Source: Rhodococcus sp. 06-462-5 (GTDB lineage: Bacteria; Actinomycetota; Actinomycetes; Mycobacteriales; Mycobacteriaceae). From it: 64,000 nt of DNA. Every line of letters begins with the position of its first letter. The stretch's first letter is position 1. A model generated the notes under the pieces. That model saw nothing but the letters and a program-made list of their open reading frames with translations, was not told the origin of the DNA and searched no databases. Shown piece after piece: positions 8,860 through 17,188 of the stretch. The stretch is from NCBI RefSeq assembly GCF_002258315.1, contig NZ_NOYD01000005.1:55584-119583 (forward strand), in the 5' to 3' direction. The translations under genes and the position numbers were made by a program.

Positions 8860-9261
8860 TCAGTCGTCCCAGTCGTTGTCGTCGTTGTCGTCGTTGTCGT
8901 CGTCCAGGTCATCGTCGATGTCGTCGTCCAGATCGTCGTTGCGACCGTCCAGATCGTCGTTGCGGTCGTCCCAGTCGTCGTCACGACCGTTCAGATCGTC
9001 GTTTCGATCGTCCCAGTCGTCGTTGCGGTCGTCCCAGTCGTCGTCGTAGCGGTCGTCCGGGATCTGGGTCGGCGCGGGCTGCTGAGGAGCTGCCGGCGGG
9101 TTCGGAGCCGAATCGGCCTCCGACAGAGGCTGTTCCACCGAGATCGAGGAGGGGCGCTGCTGGGTGGGGTCGTCGTCGGCGATCGCGAGTGCTCCGACGC
9201 TTCCGAGGGTGACGACAACGGCTGCTGCACCGACGATCATGAACTTTCCTGGCATTCTCAT
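8860..9261 (-). CDS. Exported Asp-rich repeat protein
   Basis: This 133-residue protein starts at the ATG at 9261, chosen because GAAGGAG lies at ideal spacing; the longer frame to 9294 lacks this. It has a signal or anchor helix (about residues 8-28), a Pro/Ala/Gln-rich linker, and about 65 residues of near-repeats such as DDRNDDWDD, ending in NDWDD. More than half the tail is Asp. I do not recognise a family. The tail could bind Ca2+ or other multivalent cations; it lacks the spaced EF-hand loops of lanmodulin or calmodulin. It is convergent with the two-component operon whose other neighbour (6349-6681) has a similar tail. Confidence 0.75.
   Translation of the reverse strand: MRMPGKFMIVGAAAVVVTLGSVGALAIADDDPTQQRPSSISVEQPLSEADSAPNPPAAPQQPAPTQIPDDRYDDDWDDRNDDWDDRNDDLNGRDDDWDDRNDDLDGRNDDLDDDIDDDLDDDNDDNDDNDWDD
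8863..9057 (-). repeat. Coding tandem repeats of the Asp-rich tail
   Basis: Degenerate 12- to 27-base units encoding DDRNDD, WDD, LDG and DND alternations recur across the 3' half of the gene. Every unit keeps the reading frame. Such tracts can change length by slippage, so the number of Asp units may vary between strains. Confidence 0.7.
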
Positions 9262-9329
9262 GTCTGCTCCTTCGATCCGAGTTCTGTGGGCCACCGTTTC
9301 GGTGATGACTCAACGATCGCGGTCGAACG

Positions 9330-9365
9330 TGAGAACCGAAGGAGCACAACATGAGCGAGTTCTCA
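9330..9365. promoter_or_regulatory. Inverted heptamers TGAGAAC...GTTCTCA
   Basis: TGAGAAC at 9330-9336 and GTTCTCA at 9359-9365 form an inverted pair 22 bases apart, upstream of the minus-strand Asp-rich gene. They surround a ribosome site and ATG on the plus strand (9342-9353). They resemble the half-sites of the dyad at 6288-6303 and may be response-regulator sites or an RNA hairpin. Confidence 0.4.
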
Positions 9366-9509
9366 TACTGGTGGCAGATGCCTACCCGTCGACTGGACCG
9401 GCCGATTCAGCGGTGCACAGTGATAACGGACCACCGGACGCGCGGTAGCAGTTCGCCGGTGAGTCGTGGCGTCGACCATCCACGGAGCGCCTATGGTGAT
9501 TCGCGATGA
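9351..9509 (+). CDS. Possible 52-residue ORF upstream of dacB1
   Basis: An ATG preceded by GAAGGAG at 6-base spacing opens a frame of 52 codons whose TGA overlaps the ATG of dacB1 (ATGA). The product begins MSEFSYWWQMP, is basic overall, and has no signal peptide or recognised domain. The strong ribosome site and coupling overlap support translation. Rare codons such as ATA and the lack of any family argue against a conserved protein. It may act as a leader that couples translation into dacB1. Confidence 0.35.
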   Translation: MSEFSYWWQMPTRRLDRPIQRCTVITDHRTRGSSSPVSRGVDHPRSAYGDSR

Positions 9510-10819
9510 AAAGGATCAGAAGTTCTGCGGCTGTATGTGCGGTATCGATTGCGCTCGTCGGAATCGGTGCTGGACCTGCCCTGGCACAGCCGGCCGCCGA
9601 GCCTCCGGTTCCGACGACGACCACACCGCCGTTCACGACGCCCGACACCGACAGCTGCCCGTTCGCCGCGTCACCTCCCCCGGCGATCGACCTGTCCGAG
9701 GTACCGGCCCCTGGAAGCACTGCCCCGCAACCGCTCCCGATTCCCGCCGAGGCCGTCGGCGGGGATCGGCTCGCCGAATGTGGGGCGGTGCTGCCGGACG
9801 CGGCTCCCCCGTTGCCTGCCGATATCTCGGCCACCGGTTTCGTGGTGGCCGATATGGACTCCGGCTCAGTACTGGCCGCCAAGGATCCGCACGGGCGTCA
9901 TCGGCCGGCGAGCACGATCAAGGTGCTCCTCGCGATTGTCGCACTCGACGAGCTGAACTTGAATTCCCAGATCACGGCGACCGCAGAGGACGCCGATGCG
10001 GAGGGCAGTGCCGTCGGCATCGGCGAGAACGGTGTCTACACCAATCTCCAATTGATGCAGGGCCTGGTGATGGCATCGGGAAACGATGCAGCGCATGCGT
10101 TGTCCAGGCAATTGGGTGGGGACGCGGCCACCGTGGACAAGATGAATGCCAAGGCCGCAGAACTGGGTGCGCTCGACACCCGCACCGCCACGCCGTCCGG
10201 TCTCGACGGTCCTGGCATGGCGAGCTCTGCCTACGACCTGGCGTTGATCTACCGCGCGGCCATGCGCAATCCGACTTTCGCGCAATTGATTTCGACCGAA
10301 ACCGTTCAGTTTCCCGGCTACCCGAAGGACCCCACGATCCCGGACGACCAGGACCGGCCCGGGTTCACCCTCTCCAACGACAATCAGCTGCTCTACAACT
10401 ACGACGGAGCTCTCGGAGGCAAGACCGGGTACACCGACGATGCTCGCCAGACGTTCGTCGCAGGAGCAGAACGGGGCGGCAGGCGTCTGGTCGTGACGAT
10501 CATGAAGGGTGACGTGCTGCCGATCCGCCCGTGGGAGCAAGCGGCCCGCCTGTTGGACTACGGGTTCGCGCTCGATTCCAGCCGCGGCGTGGGCGAACTC
10601 GTGGAGCCGCAGTCGACGTCCGCGGTGACGAGTACGCGCGCGCCCCAGGCCACTCCGACTCTCGCCCAGCCACCCGCATCGGCGTCCGGGTCGAACTCCC
10701 GCCAGTCCGAAATGCAGGCCCAAGGCGACACCGTCGTCCGCATCGCGATAGGTGTCATCGGTTCGATCGTGGTGATCGGGCTGCTGTGGGGAGCTCGACG
10801 GCTGTCACGCAACCGCTGA
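9506..10819 (+). CDS. dacB1: D-alanyl-D-alanine carboxypeptidase, DacB1-type
   Basis: The 437-residue penicillin-binding protein trims the terminal D-Ala of peptidoglycan stem peptides outside the membrane. A signal peptide (about 1-28) is followed by a Pro-rich segment and a peptidase S11 domain. The nucleophile is Ser136 with Lys139 (PASTIK), the second motif is SGN at 191-193 and the third is KTG at 306-308. A C-terminal helix (about 411-428) with a basic end anchors it. The symbol rests on order relative to sdhAB, the YihY gene and trpS, which resembles M. tuberculosis. Confidence 0.93.
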   Translation: MKRIRSSAAVCAVSIALVGIGAGPALAQPAAEPPVPTTTTPPFTTPDTDSCPFAASPPPAIDLSEVPAPGSTAPQPLPIPAEAVGGDRLAECGAVLPDAAPPLPADISATGFVVADMDSGSVLAAKDPHGRHRPASTIKVLLAIVALDELNLNSQITATAEDADAEGSAVGIGENGVYTNLQLMQGLVMASGNDAAHALSRQLGGDAATVDKMNAKAAELGALDTRTATPSGLDGPGMASSAYDLALIYRAAMRNPTFAQLISTETVQFPGYPKDPTIPDDQDRPGFTLSNDNQLLYNYDGALGGKTGYTDDARQTFVAGAERGGRRLVVTIMKGDVLPIRPWEQAARLLDYGFALDSSRGVGELVEPQSTSAVTSTRAPQATPTLAQPPASASGSNSRQSEMQAQGDTVVRIAIGVIGSIVVIGLLWGARRLSRNR

Positions 10820-10851
10820 ACCGGGTCCTCGGATACAGCGATTGCGAGCAA

Positions 10852-11871
10852 TCAGCGGCGTCGGTTGCGCAATCCCGCGACGCCGAGAGCGGCGAGGGCA
10901 CCGGCACCCACCAGCGCCAGACCCCCCGTCACACCCGGCCCTTCGCTGACCTCGACCCTCGTGTTGATCACCGCCGGCTCCGGGGCCGGGACGTGAGCTT
11001 CGGCCAAGCTCTCGCGAGTCGTCGCGGCGAACGACGTGGAGAACAGCACGAGCCGTGACGTCGTGAACACGAACACCAGCAGACCGATGATGGGTCCGAA
11101 GACCACGCCTGCGGGACCACTCGTCACCGATCCCAGATAGATGGCACCGAGCTGCTTGAAGATCTCGAACCCGACGGCAGCGAGCAGAGCGCCTTTGGCT
11201 GCGCTGTGCCACGAGACCGGCTCGCGCGGCAGACGCGAGATCACCCAGGTGAACAACGCCCAGGTGCCCGCCAGGGCGAGGAGAACCGAGAAGACGCGCA
11301 GTGCGACGCCCACTCCTGGGACGGAATCTAGATTGGCCCACTCGAGAATGCTGCGCATCAGCCCACCTCCGGCCAGTGCCGACAACGCCAACGACAGCAC
11401 CAGCGCGGTCCCCAGCCCCAGCAGCGCGGCGAAATCCTTGGCCTTGGTGGCCAGAAAACCTCCCTGCTCGTGCTGGCTCTCCCACATGGCGGTCAGTGCC
11501 TCGCGCAGGTTTGCGATCCAACCGAGACCCGCATACAGGGCACCGAGCAGACCGATGATGCCGACGCTGGTCCGAGACTCGATGGCCGTCTGGATCAACG
11601 AATTGATCGTCTCGCCGAAGCTGCCGGGCACGTTCTCGGCAATCTGCGACTGGATCTCGGCAAGCCATTCGGGCTGATTCACCAGCACGAATCCGGCGAT
11701 CGCGAAGGCGACCATCAGCAGTGGGAACAAGGCCAACACACTGAAGTACGTCATACCTGCCGCGTAGTAATCGCCCTTCTGACCTTGATACCGCTGCGCA
11801 GCAACAACAGTATGGTCGAGCCAGGGCCACCGTTTGCGCCGGTCTTCGAGGATCGCCTTGAAATCGGGCAT
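10852..11871 (-). CDS. YihY/BrkB family inner-membrane protein
   Basis: The 339-residue protein has a cytosolic N-terminus and about six membrane segments typical of YihY/BrkB, including the YYAAGMTYFSVLALFPL opening. The old annotation of this family as ribonuclease BN is wrong; its transport or envelope role is unsettled. The ATG at 11871 has AAAGGTGAG upstream and is preferred to the GTG at 11880. It lies downstream of trpS on the same strand, with a 114-bp gap in which I see no gene. Confidence 0.9.
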   Translation of the reverse strand: MPDFKAILEDRRKRWPWLDHTVVAAQRYQGQKGDYYAAGMTYFSVLALFPLLMVAFAIAGFVLVNQPEWLAEIQSQIAENVPGSFGETINSLIQTAIESRTSVGIIGLLGALYAGLGWIANLREALTAMWESQHEQGGFLATKAKDFAALLGLGTALVLSLALSALAGGGLMRSILEWANLDSVPGVGVALRVFSVLLALAGTWALFTWVISRLPREPVSWHSAAKGALLAAVGFEIFKQLGAIYLGSVTSGPAGVVFGPIIGLLVFVFTTSRLVLFSTSFAATTRESLAEAHVPAPEPAVINTRVEVSEGPGVTGGLALVGAGALAALGVAGLRNRRR

Positions 11872-11985
11872 GGCACTCACCTTTTCGCTGTCGTCGCCTG
11901 CTGTCGGATCGTGTCGCCGCGGTGCTGCGCCTCGACGTACTCCTTGCCGAAATGCAGCGCGTCCAAACTCGTTGTGCCGTCGATG

Positions 11986-13038
<1,053 letters not shown>

Positions 13039-13098
13039 TCACGACCCCGTCGACGCCCACTTCCTGCCTGCCGAGATGGTCACTCCGCAGGCTCCGCT

Positions 13099-13905
13099 CT
13101 AGCGGTAGCGCACTGTCACCGGAGCATGATCGGACCATCGCTGGTCGTACGCCTCGGCCCGCTCGGTGATCGCTTCCTTGGCGCGCTCGGCCAGATCACC
13201 GGTGGCCAACTGATAGTCGATCCGCCAGCCGGCATCGTTGTCGAAGGCCTTGCCGCGGTAGGACCACCAGCTGTACGGACCTTCGACACCCGGGTGCAGC
13301 GCCCGTACGACGTCGGTCCACGGGGCTTTCTCGGCGAGCAACCGCGTCACCCACTCGCGTTCCTCGGGCAGGAAGCCGGAGTTCTTCCGGTTGGTCTTCC
13401 ACGCCTTGAGGTCGGCCTCGGTATGGGCGATGTTCCAATCGCCGCACACCACCACGTCGCGATTGTCGGACTTCGCGGCCTTGGCCGTCTTCGCCAGATA
13501 CTTCGCGAACGCCGCCATGAAACGTTCCTTCTCGTCCTGACGCTCGGTACCCACCTCGCCCGACGGCAGATACAGGCTGGCGACGGTGACGTCGCCGAAG
13601 TCGCCCTCGATGTAGCGACCGGCATCGGCGAACTCGACGGCCCCGATACCGGTGCGAATCGCATCGGGAGCCGCCTTCGACAACAAGGCCACACCGTTGC
13701 GGCCCTTCGCGGACGGCTCGGCCGAAGCCAGATGCCAGCCCACATCGAGGGCCGGGGCCAGCGCCTTCGTCAGTTCCCCGTCGTTGGCGCGGGTTTCCTG
13801 CAGGCAGATGACATCGGCATCGGTGGCCTCGAGCCACGGCAGCATGCCCTTGCGAACAGCTGCGCGAATTCCGTTGACGTTGACAGTGGAAACAGTGATC
13901 GGCAC
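13099..13905 (-). CDS. xthA: Exodeoxyribonuclease III
   Basis: The 268-residue enzyme is an Mg2+-dependent AP endonuclease and 3'-5' exonuclease of base-excision repair. It shows the family blocks VNVNGIRAA, LQET (metal-binding Glu), VCGDWNIAHTE, and C-terminal WSDHAPV with the catalytic His. The open frame continues upstream, but homology starts at the GTG at 13905, giving exactly the family length, so I chose that start; an upstream ATG at 13962 or 13968 cannot be excluded. It follows yidC on the same strand. Confidence 0.93.
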   Translation of the reverse strand: MPITVSTVNVNGIRAAVRKGMLPWLEATDADVICLQETRANDGELTKALAPALDVGWHLASAEPSAKGRNGVALLSKAAPDAIRTGIGAVEFADAGRYIEGDFGDVTVASLYLPSGEVGTERQDEKERFMAAFAKYLAKTAKAAKSDNRDVVVCGDWNIAHTEADLKAWKTNRKNSGFLPEEREWVTRLLAEKAPWTDVVRALHPGVEGPYSWWSYRGKAFDNDAGWRIDYQLATGDLAERAKEAITERAEAYDQRWSDHAPVTVRYR

Positions 13906-13978
13906 GCCGACGACGGTAGCGGAGCCCACCGACAGACGGCAGCTGGGCCGTTCATCCATGGTCATTCCTGCAGGCCGG

Positions 13979-14881
13979 CTATCGACGCCTCGGCTTGGCT
14001 CCGGGTTTCGGCGCGGTGACCGCCGATGTCGCCTCCGGCTCGACACTCGGTTCTCGGTCGATGCGTCGGTAGACGAGGTGCTGCTGGGCGTAGGTCCAGA
14101 TGTTGTTGCTCACCCAGTACAGCAACACCGCAACCGGAAGTACCGGCCCACCGACGAGCACGCCCGCCGGGAACACCCAGAGCACGAGCTTGTTCATGAT
14201 CGCGGTCTGGGGGTTGGCGAGCGCCGCTGCGTCCTGCCGGGCGACGGACGCCCGCGAGTTCATGTGCGTGGCCCCCGCGGCGACGATCATCAACGGGACC
14301 GCGACGAACGCGATGCTCCACACCGACGGCACTCCCCCGAACGGACCGAAGGCCTCGAGCACCTCCCGAGAGCTGTTGACGGCAGCCGAGATCGGCGCGC
14401 CGAAGAGCCGTGCGTCGAGAAAGGACTGCACATCGGCGGCGCTGAAGACGTAGTTCGCGGTGTTCGCATTCTCCTGCGCCGTCATACCGAGATGACCGAA
14501 TCCGGTTCCGGTTCGGTTGAACGAACGCAACACGTGCAGCAGTCCGATGAAGACCGGTCCCTGCGCCAGCAGGGGCAGGCACCCCATCAGGGGGTTGAAA
14601 CCGTGTTCCTGCTGCAATTTCCGCATCTCGGTTGCCTGGCGAGCGCGGTCCCCGGAGTACTTCTTCTGTACGGCCTCGATCTGTGGTCGGAGCCTTTTCA
14701 TGGCTAGCTGCGAACGAATCTGGCTGACGAACGGCTTGATCAGCAGCGCACGCAGCGTGAAGACCAGGAATATCACCGCCAGGGCCCAGGCGAATCCGTT
14801 GTCGGGGCCGAGCACGGACCCGAAGACTCTGTGCCAGAACCACAGCACCGCGGAAACGGGATAGTAGACGAAATCGAGCAT
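13979..14881 (-). CDS. yidC: YidC/Oxa1 membrane protein insertase paralogue
   Basis: The 300-residue protein matches the 60KD_IMP insertase core. It has an N-terminal helix, a basic cytosolic loop with a coiled-coil-like [22 protein letters not shown] region, and several further helices, ending in a basic tail with PGAKPRRR. It inserts membrane proteins with or without SecYEG. The usual actinobacterial yidC sits beside rpmH-rnpA near the origin; those genes are absent here, so this is probably the second copy. The ATG at 14881 is used, with GTGAGG upstream. Two RAPG-tailed small membrane proteins precede it, which suggests translational control by insertion activity. Confidence 0.93.
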   Translation of the reverse strand: MLDFVYYPVSAVLWFWHRVFGSVLGPDNGFAWALAVIFLVFTLRALLIKPFVSQIRSQLAMKRLRPQIEAVQKKYSGDRARQATEMRKLQQEHGFNPLMGCLPLLAQGPVFIGLLHVLRSFNRTGTGFGHLGMTAQENANTANYVFSAADVQSFLDARLFGAPISAAVNSSREVLEAFGPFGGVPSVWSIAFVAVPLMIVAAGATHMNSRASVARQDAAALANPQTAIMNKLVLWVFPAGVLVGGPVLPVAVLLYWVSNNIWTYAQQHLVYRRIDREPSVEPEATSAVTAPKPGAKPRRR

Positions 14882-14944
14882 GGTGGAGCACCTCACTGTG
14901 AGAGAAGTCGGTCGGTTGGCATCTCGACCGGATCTCGCAGTGGC

Positions 14945-15283
14945 TCAGGAGAACTGGAGCCACCGGTCCGGTCCATGGACCGGACCGGGCGCTCTGGGCA
15001 TGGGGCGACCCGGCGCATCGGGTTGCTGTTGCCTGCGGAACGATCCCCGAAGTCGCCGCCCGTCCGCGCCTGCAGCGCACGACGCCGGCGGTGCGATCAC
15101 TGCGAGGCCGGACGGCGCACCGAGGACGACCAGGGACGCCGCGACCAACGCACCGAACATCGCTATCTGTGCGGCGGGTTGTGCGTCGACGACAGCGAAG
15201 ACGACGAGCAGGACGGCCAGGACGCCGACCAGTGTCCCGGCGTCGCGTCGAATCGTCGGGTGAAGGGTTCGAGAATCGAGCAT
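14945..15283 (-). CDS. DUF6412-like small membrane protein with RAPG tail, putative arrest peptide 1
   Basis: The 112-residue protein starts at an ATG with GAGGAACC upstream. It has two membrane helices (about 15-33 and 38-58), a short loop, then a basic tail with LRGSFRRQ followed by a Pro-rich stretch containing PRAPG (Arg97-Gly100), 12 residues before the end. Its tail nearly repeats that of the next upstream gene. From memory, small actinobacterial proteins of this type (ApcA) upstream of yidC stall ribosomes at an RAPG motif, as MifM does for YidC2 in Bacillus. Its place 63 bp before yidC fits that role. The DUF number is recalled, not searched. Confidence 0.8.
   Translation of the reverse strand: MLDSRTLHPTIRRDAGTLVGVLAVLLVVFAVVDAQPAAQIAMFGALVAASLVVLGAPSGLAVIAPPASCAAGADGRRLRGSFRRQQQPDAPGRPMPRAPGPVHGPDRWLQFS
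14963..14988. promoter_or_regulatory. 26-bp perfect palindrome over the RAPG codons
   Basis: A 26-base perfect palindrome begins within codons 99-100 of the putative arrest peptide and covers the next codons. In mRNA it would form a strong G/C hairpin exactly where a ribosome stalled at RAPG sits. A second stem (14940-14946 with 14957-14963, 7 bp) overlaps the stop codon. Both lie upstream of the yidC ribosome site and could couple stalling to yidC translation. Confidence 0.6.
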
Positions 15284-15328
15284 TTTCGGTTCCTCGTGAC
15301 AGCCTTGCGGACAACGGGTTGCCAAGGC

Positions 15329-15360
15329 GTGGGGGAACTTTCGAGTTAGAGTGCCCCCAC
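15329..15360 (-). promoter_or_regulatory. Stem-loop spanning the end of arrest-peptide gene 2
   Basis: GTGGGGG and CCCCCAC arms (15329-15335 and 15354-15360) form a 7-bp stem whose 18-nt loop holds the stop codon of the upstream RAPG gene. The arm nearer that gene starts about 7 nt after its RAPG Gly codon, so a stalled ribosome would mask it. The other arm overlaps GTTCC, which is complementary to GGAAC in the next gene's ribosome site. The direction of any control is unresolved. Confidence 0.4.
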
Positions 15361-15630
15361 CGATGCACCGGGTGCGCGTGGCTGCGGTCGGCCCGGAGCA
15401 TCCGGGCGATGTTGACGCCGGAACGCACCTCGAAGGTGGCGTTCCTCTGCGGTGGGGCCGACATTCGGTAGTGACCGCAGCAGTGCCGGAACATCGACAC
15501 GGTGCGCGAGCACCATCAGCGTGGCCAGCGCCGCGACGAGAATCAGAGCCACGTCTGTGGTTGCGGTCGGCATCGTCAGGTACAGCGACACGAGGAGAAG
15601 CGAAGTGACGACCATGCTCTGGTATCTCAT
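15346..15630 (-). CDS. DUF6412-like small membrane protein with RAPG tail, putative arrest peptide 2
   Basis: The 94-residue paralogue of the next gene starts at an ATG preceded by GGGAGG. It has two helices (about 5-22 and 25-43), then LRGAFRRQ, PDAPGRP and PRAPG at Arg85-Gly88, only six residues before the stop. The two paralogues align closely in the tail but differ in the helices, as expected if the tail is the selected part. A small inverted repeat, GCACCCGGTGC on the coding strand, falls on its Ala-Pro-Gly codons. It is 62 bp upstream of paralogue 1 and 39 bp after the DUF4173 gene. Confidence 0.78.
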   Translation of the reverse strand: MRYQSMVVTSLLLVSLYLTMPTATTDVALILVAALATLMVLAHRVDVPALLRSLPNVGPTAEERHLRGAFRRQHRPDAPGRPQPRAPGASVGAL

Positions 15631-15669
15631 TCCGCACCTCCCTGGTGTGCCGCTGATCCGAGTCGTTGC

Positions 15670-17100
15670 TCAGGGTACAGATACGGAGGGGTCCGTGCAC
15701 AGGTGCCAGGTATCGCCGAGTAACACCGGACCGCGAGCCTGTACACACGGACGCACGTACTCGGGCAGTCGGTCGAGCTCCGCGTCGGCGTCGGCCGACA
15801 ACCCACCCACGTAGGACGTATCGATGCGTCCGGTCTGCTCGAAGCGATCGACGTTGTGCCGGGCGATGTACGCATCCGGGTTCAGGGCGGCCAGCGCGAG
15901 GACGGTCAGAACGGCACCGACGCCCACGGCTCTCGGTAGCCAGCGCCCCGACATCCGCACGCCCGACACCAGAACCAGTACGAACACCGATCCCAGCCAC
16001 CACTCGACAGCCGTGACGAACAACCTGAGCGTCGTGTAGCCGTACTGCTGCTCGTACAACGACATTCGATGCAGGGCCGACGCAACGATCACCAACGACA
16101 GCAGGCACAGCGCTCCGAGCAACGCCCGCAGTGCAATTCGATCTCCCCGGTCTTGTCGACGAGCCTTCGCGACCGTCACAGCGATGACGAGCAGTGTCAG
16201 TACCGTGACCGCGAGCAATTGCCAGAAGCCCTGCCGGGCGTATTCGGCGTTGGTCAGCCCCTCGGTGGTGAGGACGTGCCCCTGCCCGCCGAACAGCGTC
16301 GGCACCTGGAACCCGACGAACACGACGAACAGGGCCACCACCGCCCCGAGGGGAACCATCCACTCCCACAACTGCACTGTTCGACGCGGCGACGGTGCGA
16401 GGCGATCGAACCGAGGCGGATGCAGCGCGACGTAGGCGACGGCGAGCGCACCTGCTGCGGTGAGCACGAAGACGAGAATGCGCCCGACGACGGACGCGGC
16501 ATCGAACTCGGGTGTCACCGCACTCAGCGCATCCGCAAAACGCTTGTCGGCCGCACCGAACAACGCTGCGAACACGACCAGGAGCGCGATCGTGACAACC
16601 GAGACCATGCCGATCCGCACCGGCCGTGGCCCCTCCAGATCGATCGAACCGGCTCCGCGTCGGGTCCACCGAGCCACGCGCAGCGGCAGAAACACCGGCA
16701 CCAGAGCGCCGAGTGCGATTCCCGTCCACGTCCAGGCACGAGAGAGCACCACCATTGCGACCACGATGGCGAGCGTCGTCGACATCGTCACGATCCACTC
16801 GGCCGCTCGCAGCGCAGACACGCTCGCCAATGCCAGCACTCCTGCCACTCCTGCCCATTCCCACGGCGTGAGTCTGCCGCTGCGCGCTGCGAGCACGACG
16901 GCCACGAAGGCGAGGGCAGTGATCAGCACACCGAATGTGTTGTCCACCAACGTCACCGAACCGATCAGCGCGGCGACAGCGGATCCGATCAGCGCCGCAC
17001 GAGGAGCCTGCGCATACCGCAGCACCGGCCAGGTGCGAGGCCCCCAGAAAGAGTGACCGTGCTTCGCTATCGGGTCTACCGGAGTGTCGATCGTGGTCAT
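15670..17100 (-). CDS. DUF4173/DUF4153-like polytopic membrane protein
   Basis: The 476-residue protein starts at the ATG at 17100 (GAAGGAAG upstream); the longer frame into the kinase gene is a shadow. It has a short soluble N-terminus, at least ten hydrophobic segments, and a C-terminal extracytoplasmic stretch after IARHNVDRF, a segment I associate with DUF4173/DUF4153 proteins. The function is unknown. It lies 88 bp behind a two-component system and 39 bp before the RAPG genes on the same strand, so it may share envelope-related control. Confidence 0.75.
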   Translation of the reverse strand: MTTIDTPVDPIAKHGHSFWGPRTWPVLRYAQAPRAALIGSAVAALIGSVTLVDNTFGVLITALAFVAVVLAARSGRLTPWEWAGVAGVLALASVSALRAAEWIVTMSTTLAIVVAMVVLSRAWTWTGIALGALVPVFLPLRVARWTRRGAGSIDLEGPRPVRIGMVSVVTIALLVVFAALFGAADKRFADALSAVTPEFDAASVVGRILVFVLTAAGALAVAYVALHPPRFDRLAPSPRRTVQLWEWMVPLGAVVALFVVFVGFQVPTLFGGQGHVLTTEGLTNAEYARQGFWQLLAVTVLTLLVIAVTVAKARRQDRGDRIALRALLGALCLLSLVIVASALHRMSLYEQQYGYTTLRLFVTAVEWWLGSVFVLVLVSGVRMSGRWLPRAVGVGAVLTVLALAALNPDAYIARHNVDRFEQTGRIDTSYVGGLSADADAELDRLPEYVRPCVQARGPVLLGDTWHLCTDPSVSVP

Positions 17101-17188
17101 GGCGCTTCCTTCTTCTGTGTTTCGGGCATGGAAGGTCGGCGGCTGCGGTACGGGGACATGCAGTCGCGTTTCGGGTGGATCGAGAGAG

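Noticed and set aside
8863-9057. Possible CRISPR array in the short repeats
   Set aside because: Units are degenerate, in frame, have no spacers of constant length, and no cas genes are near.
8443-9354. Val-rich plus-strand frame opposite the Asp-rich gene
   Set aside because: The Val runs are the reverse complement of Asp codons; the minus-strand reading has a signal peptide and ribosome site.
13979-14881. Canonical origin-proximal yidC
   Set aside because: No rpmH, rnpA, jag or dnaA nearby; the neighbours are a RAPG pair and exonuclease III, so it is treated as a paralogue.
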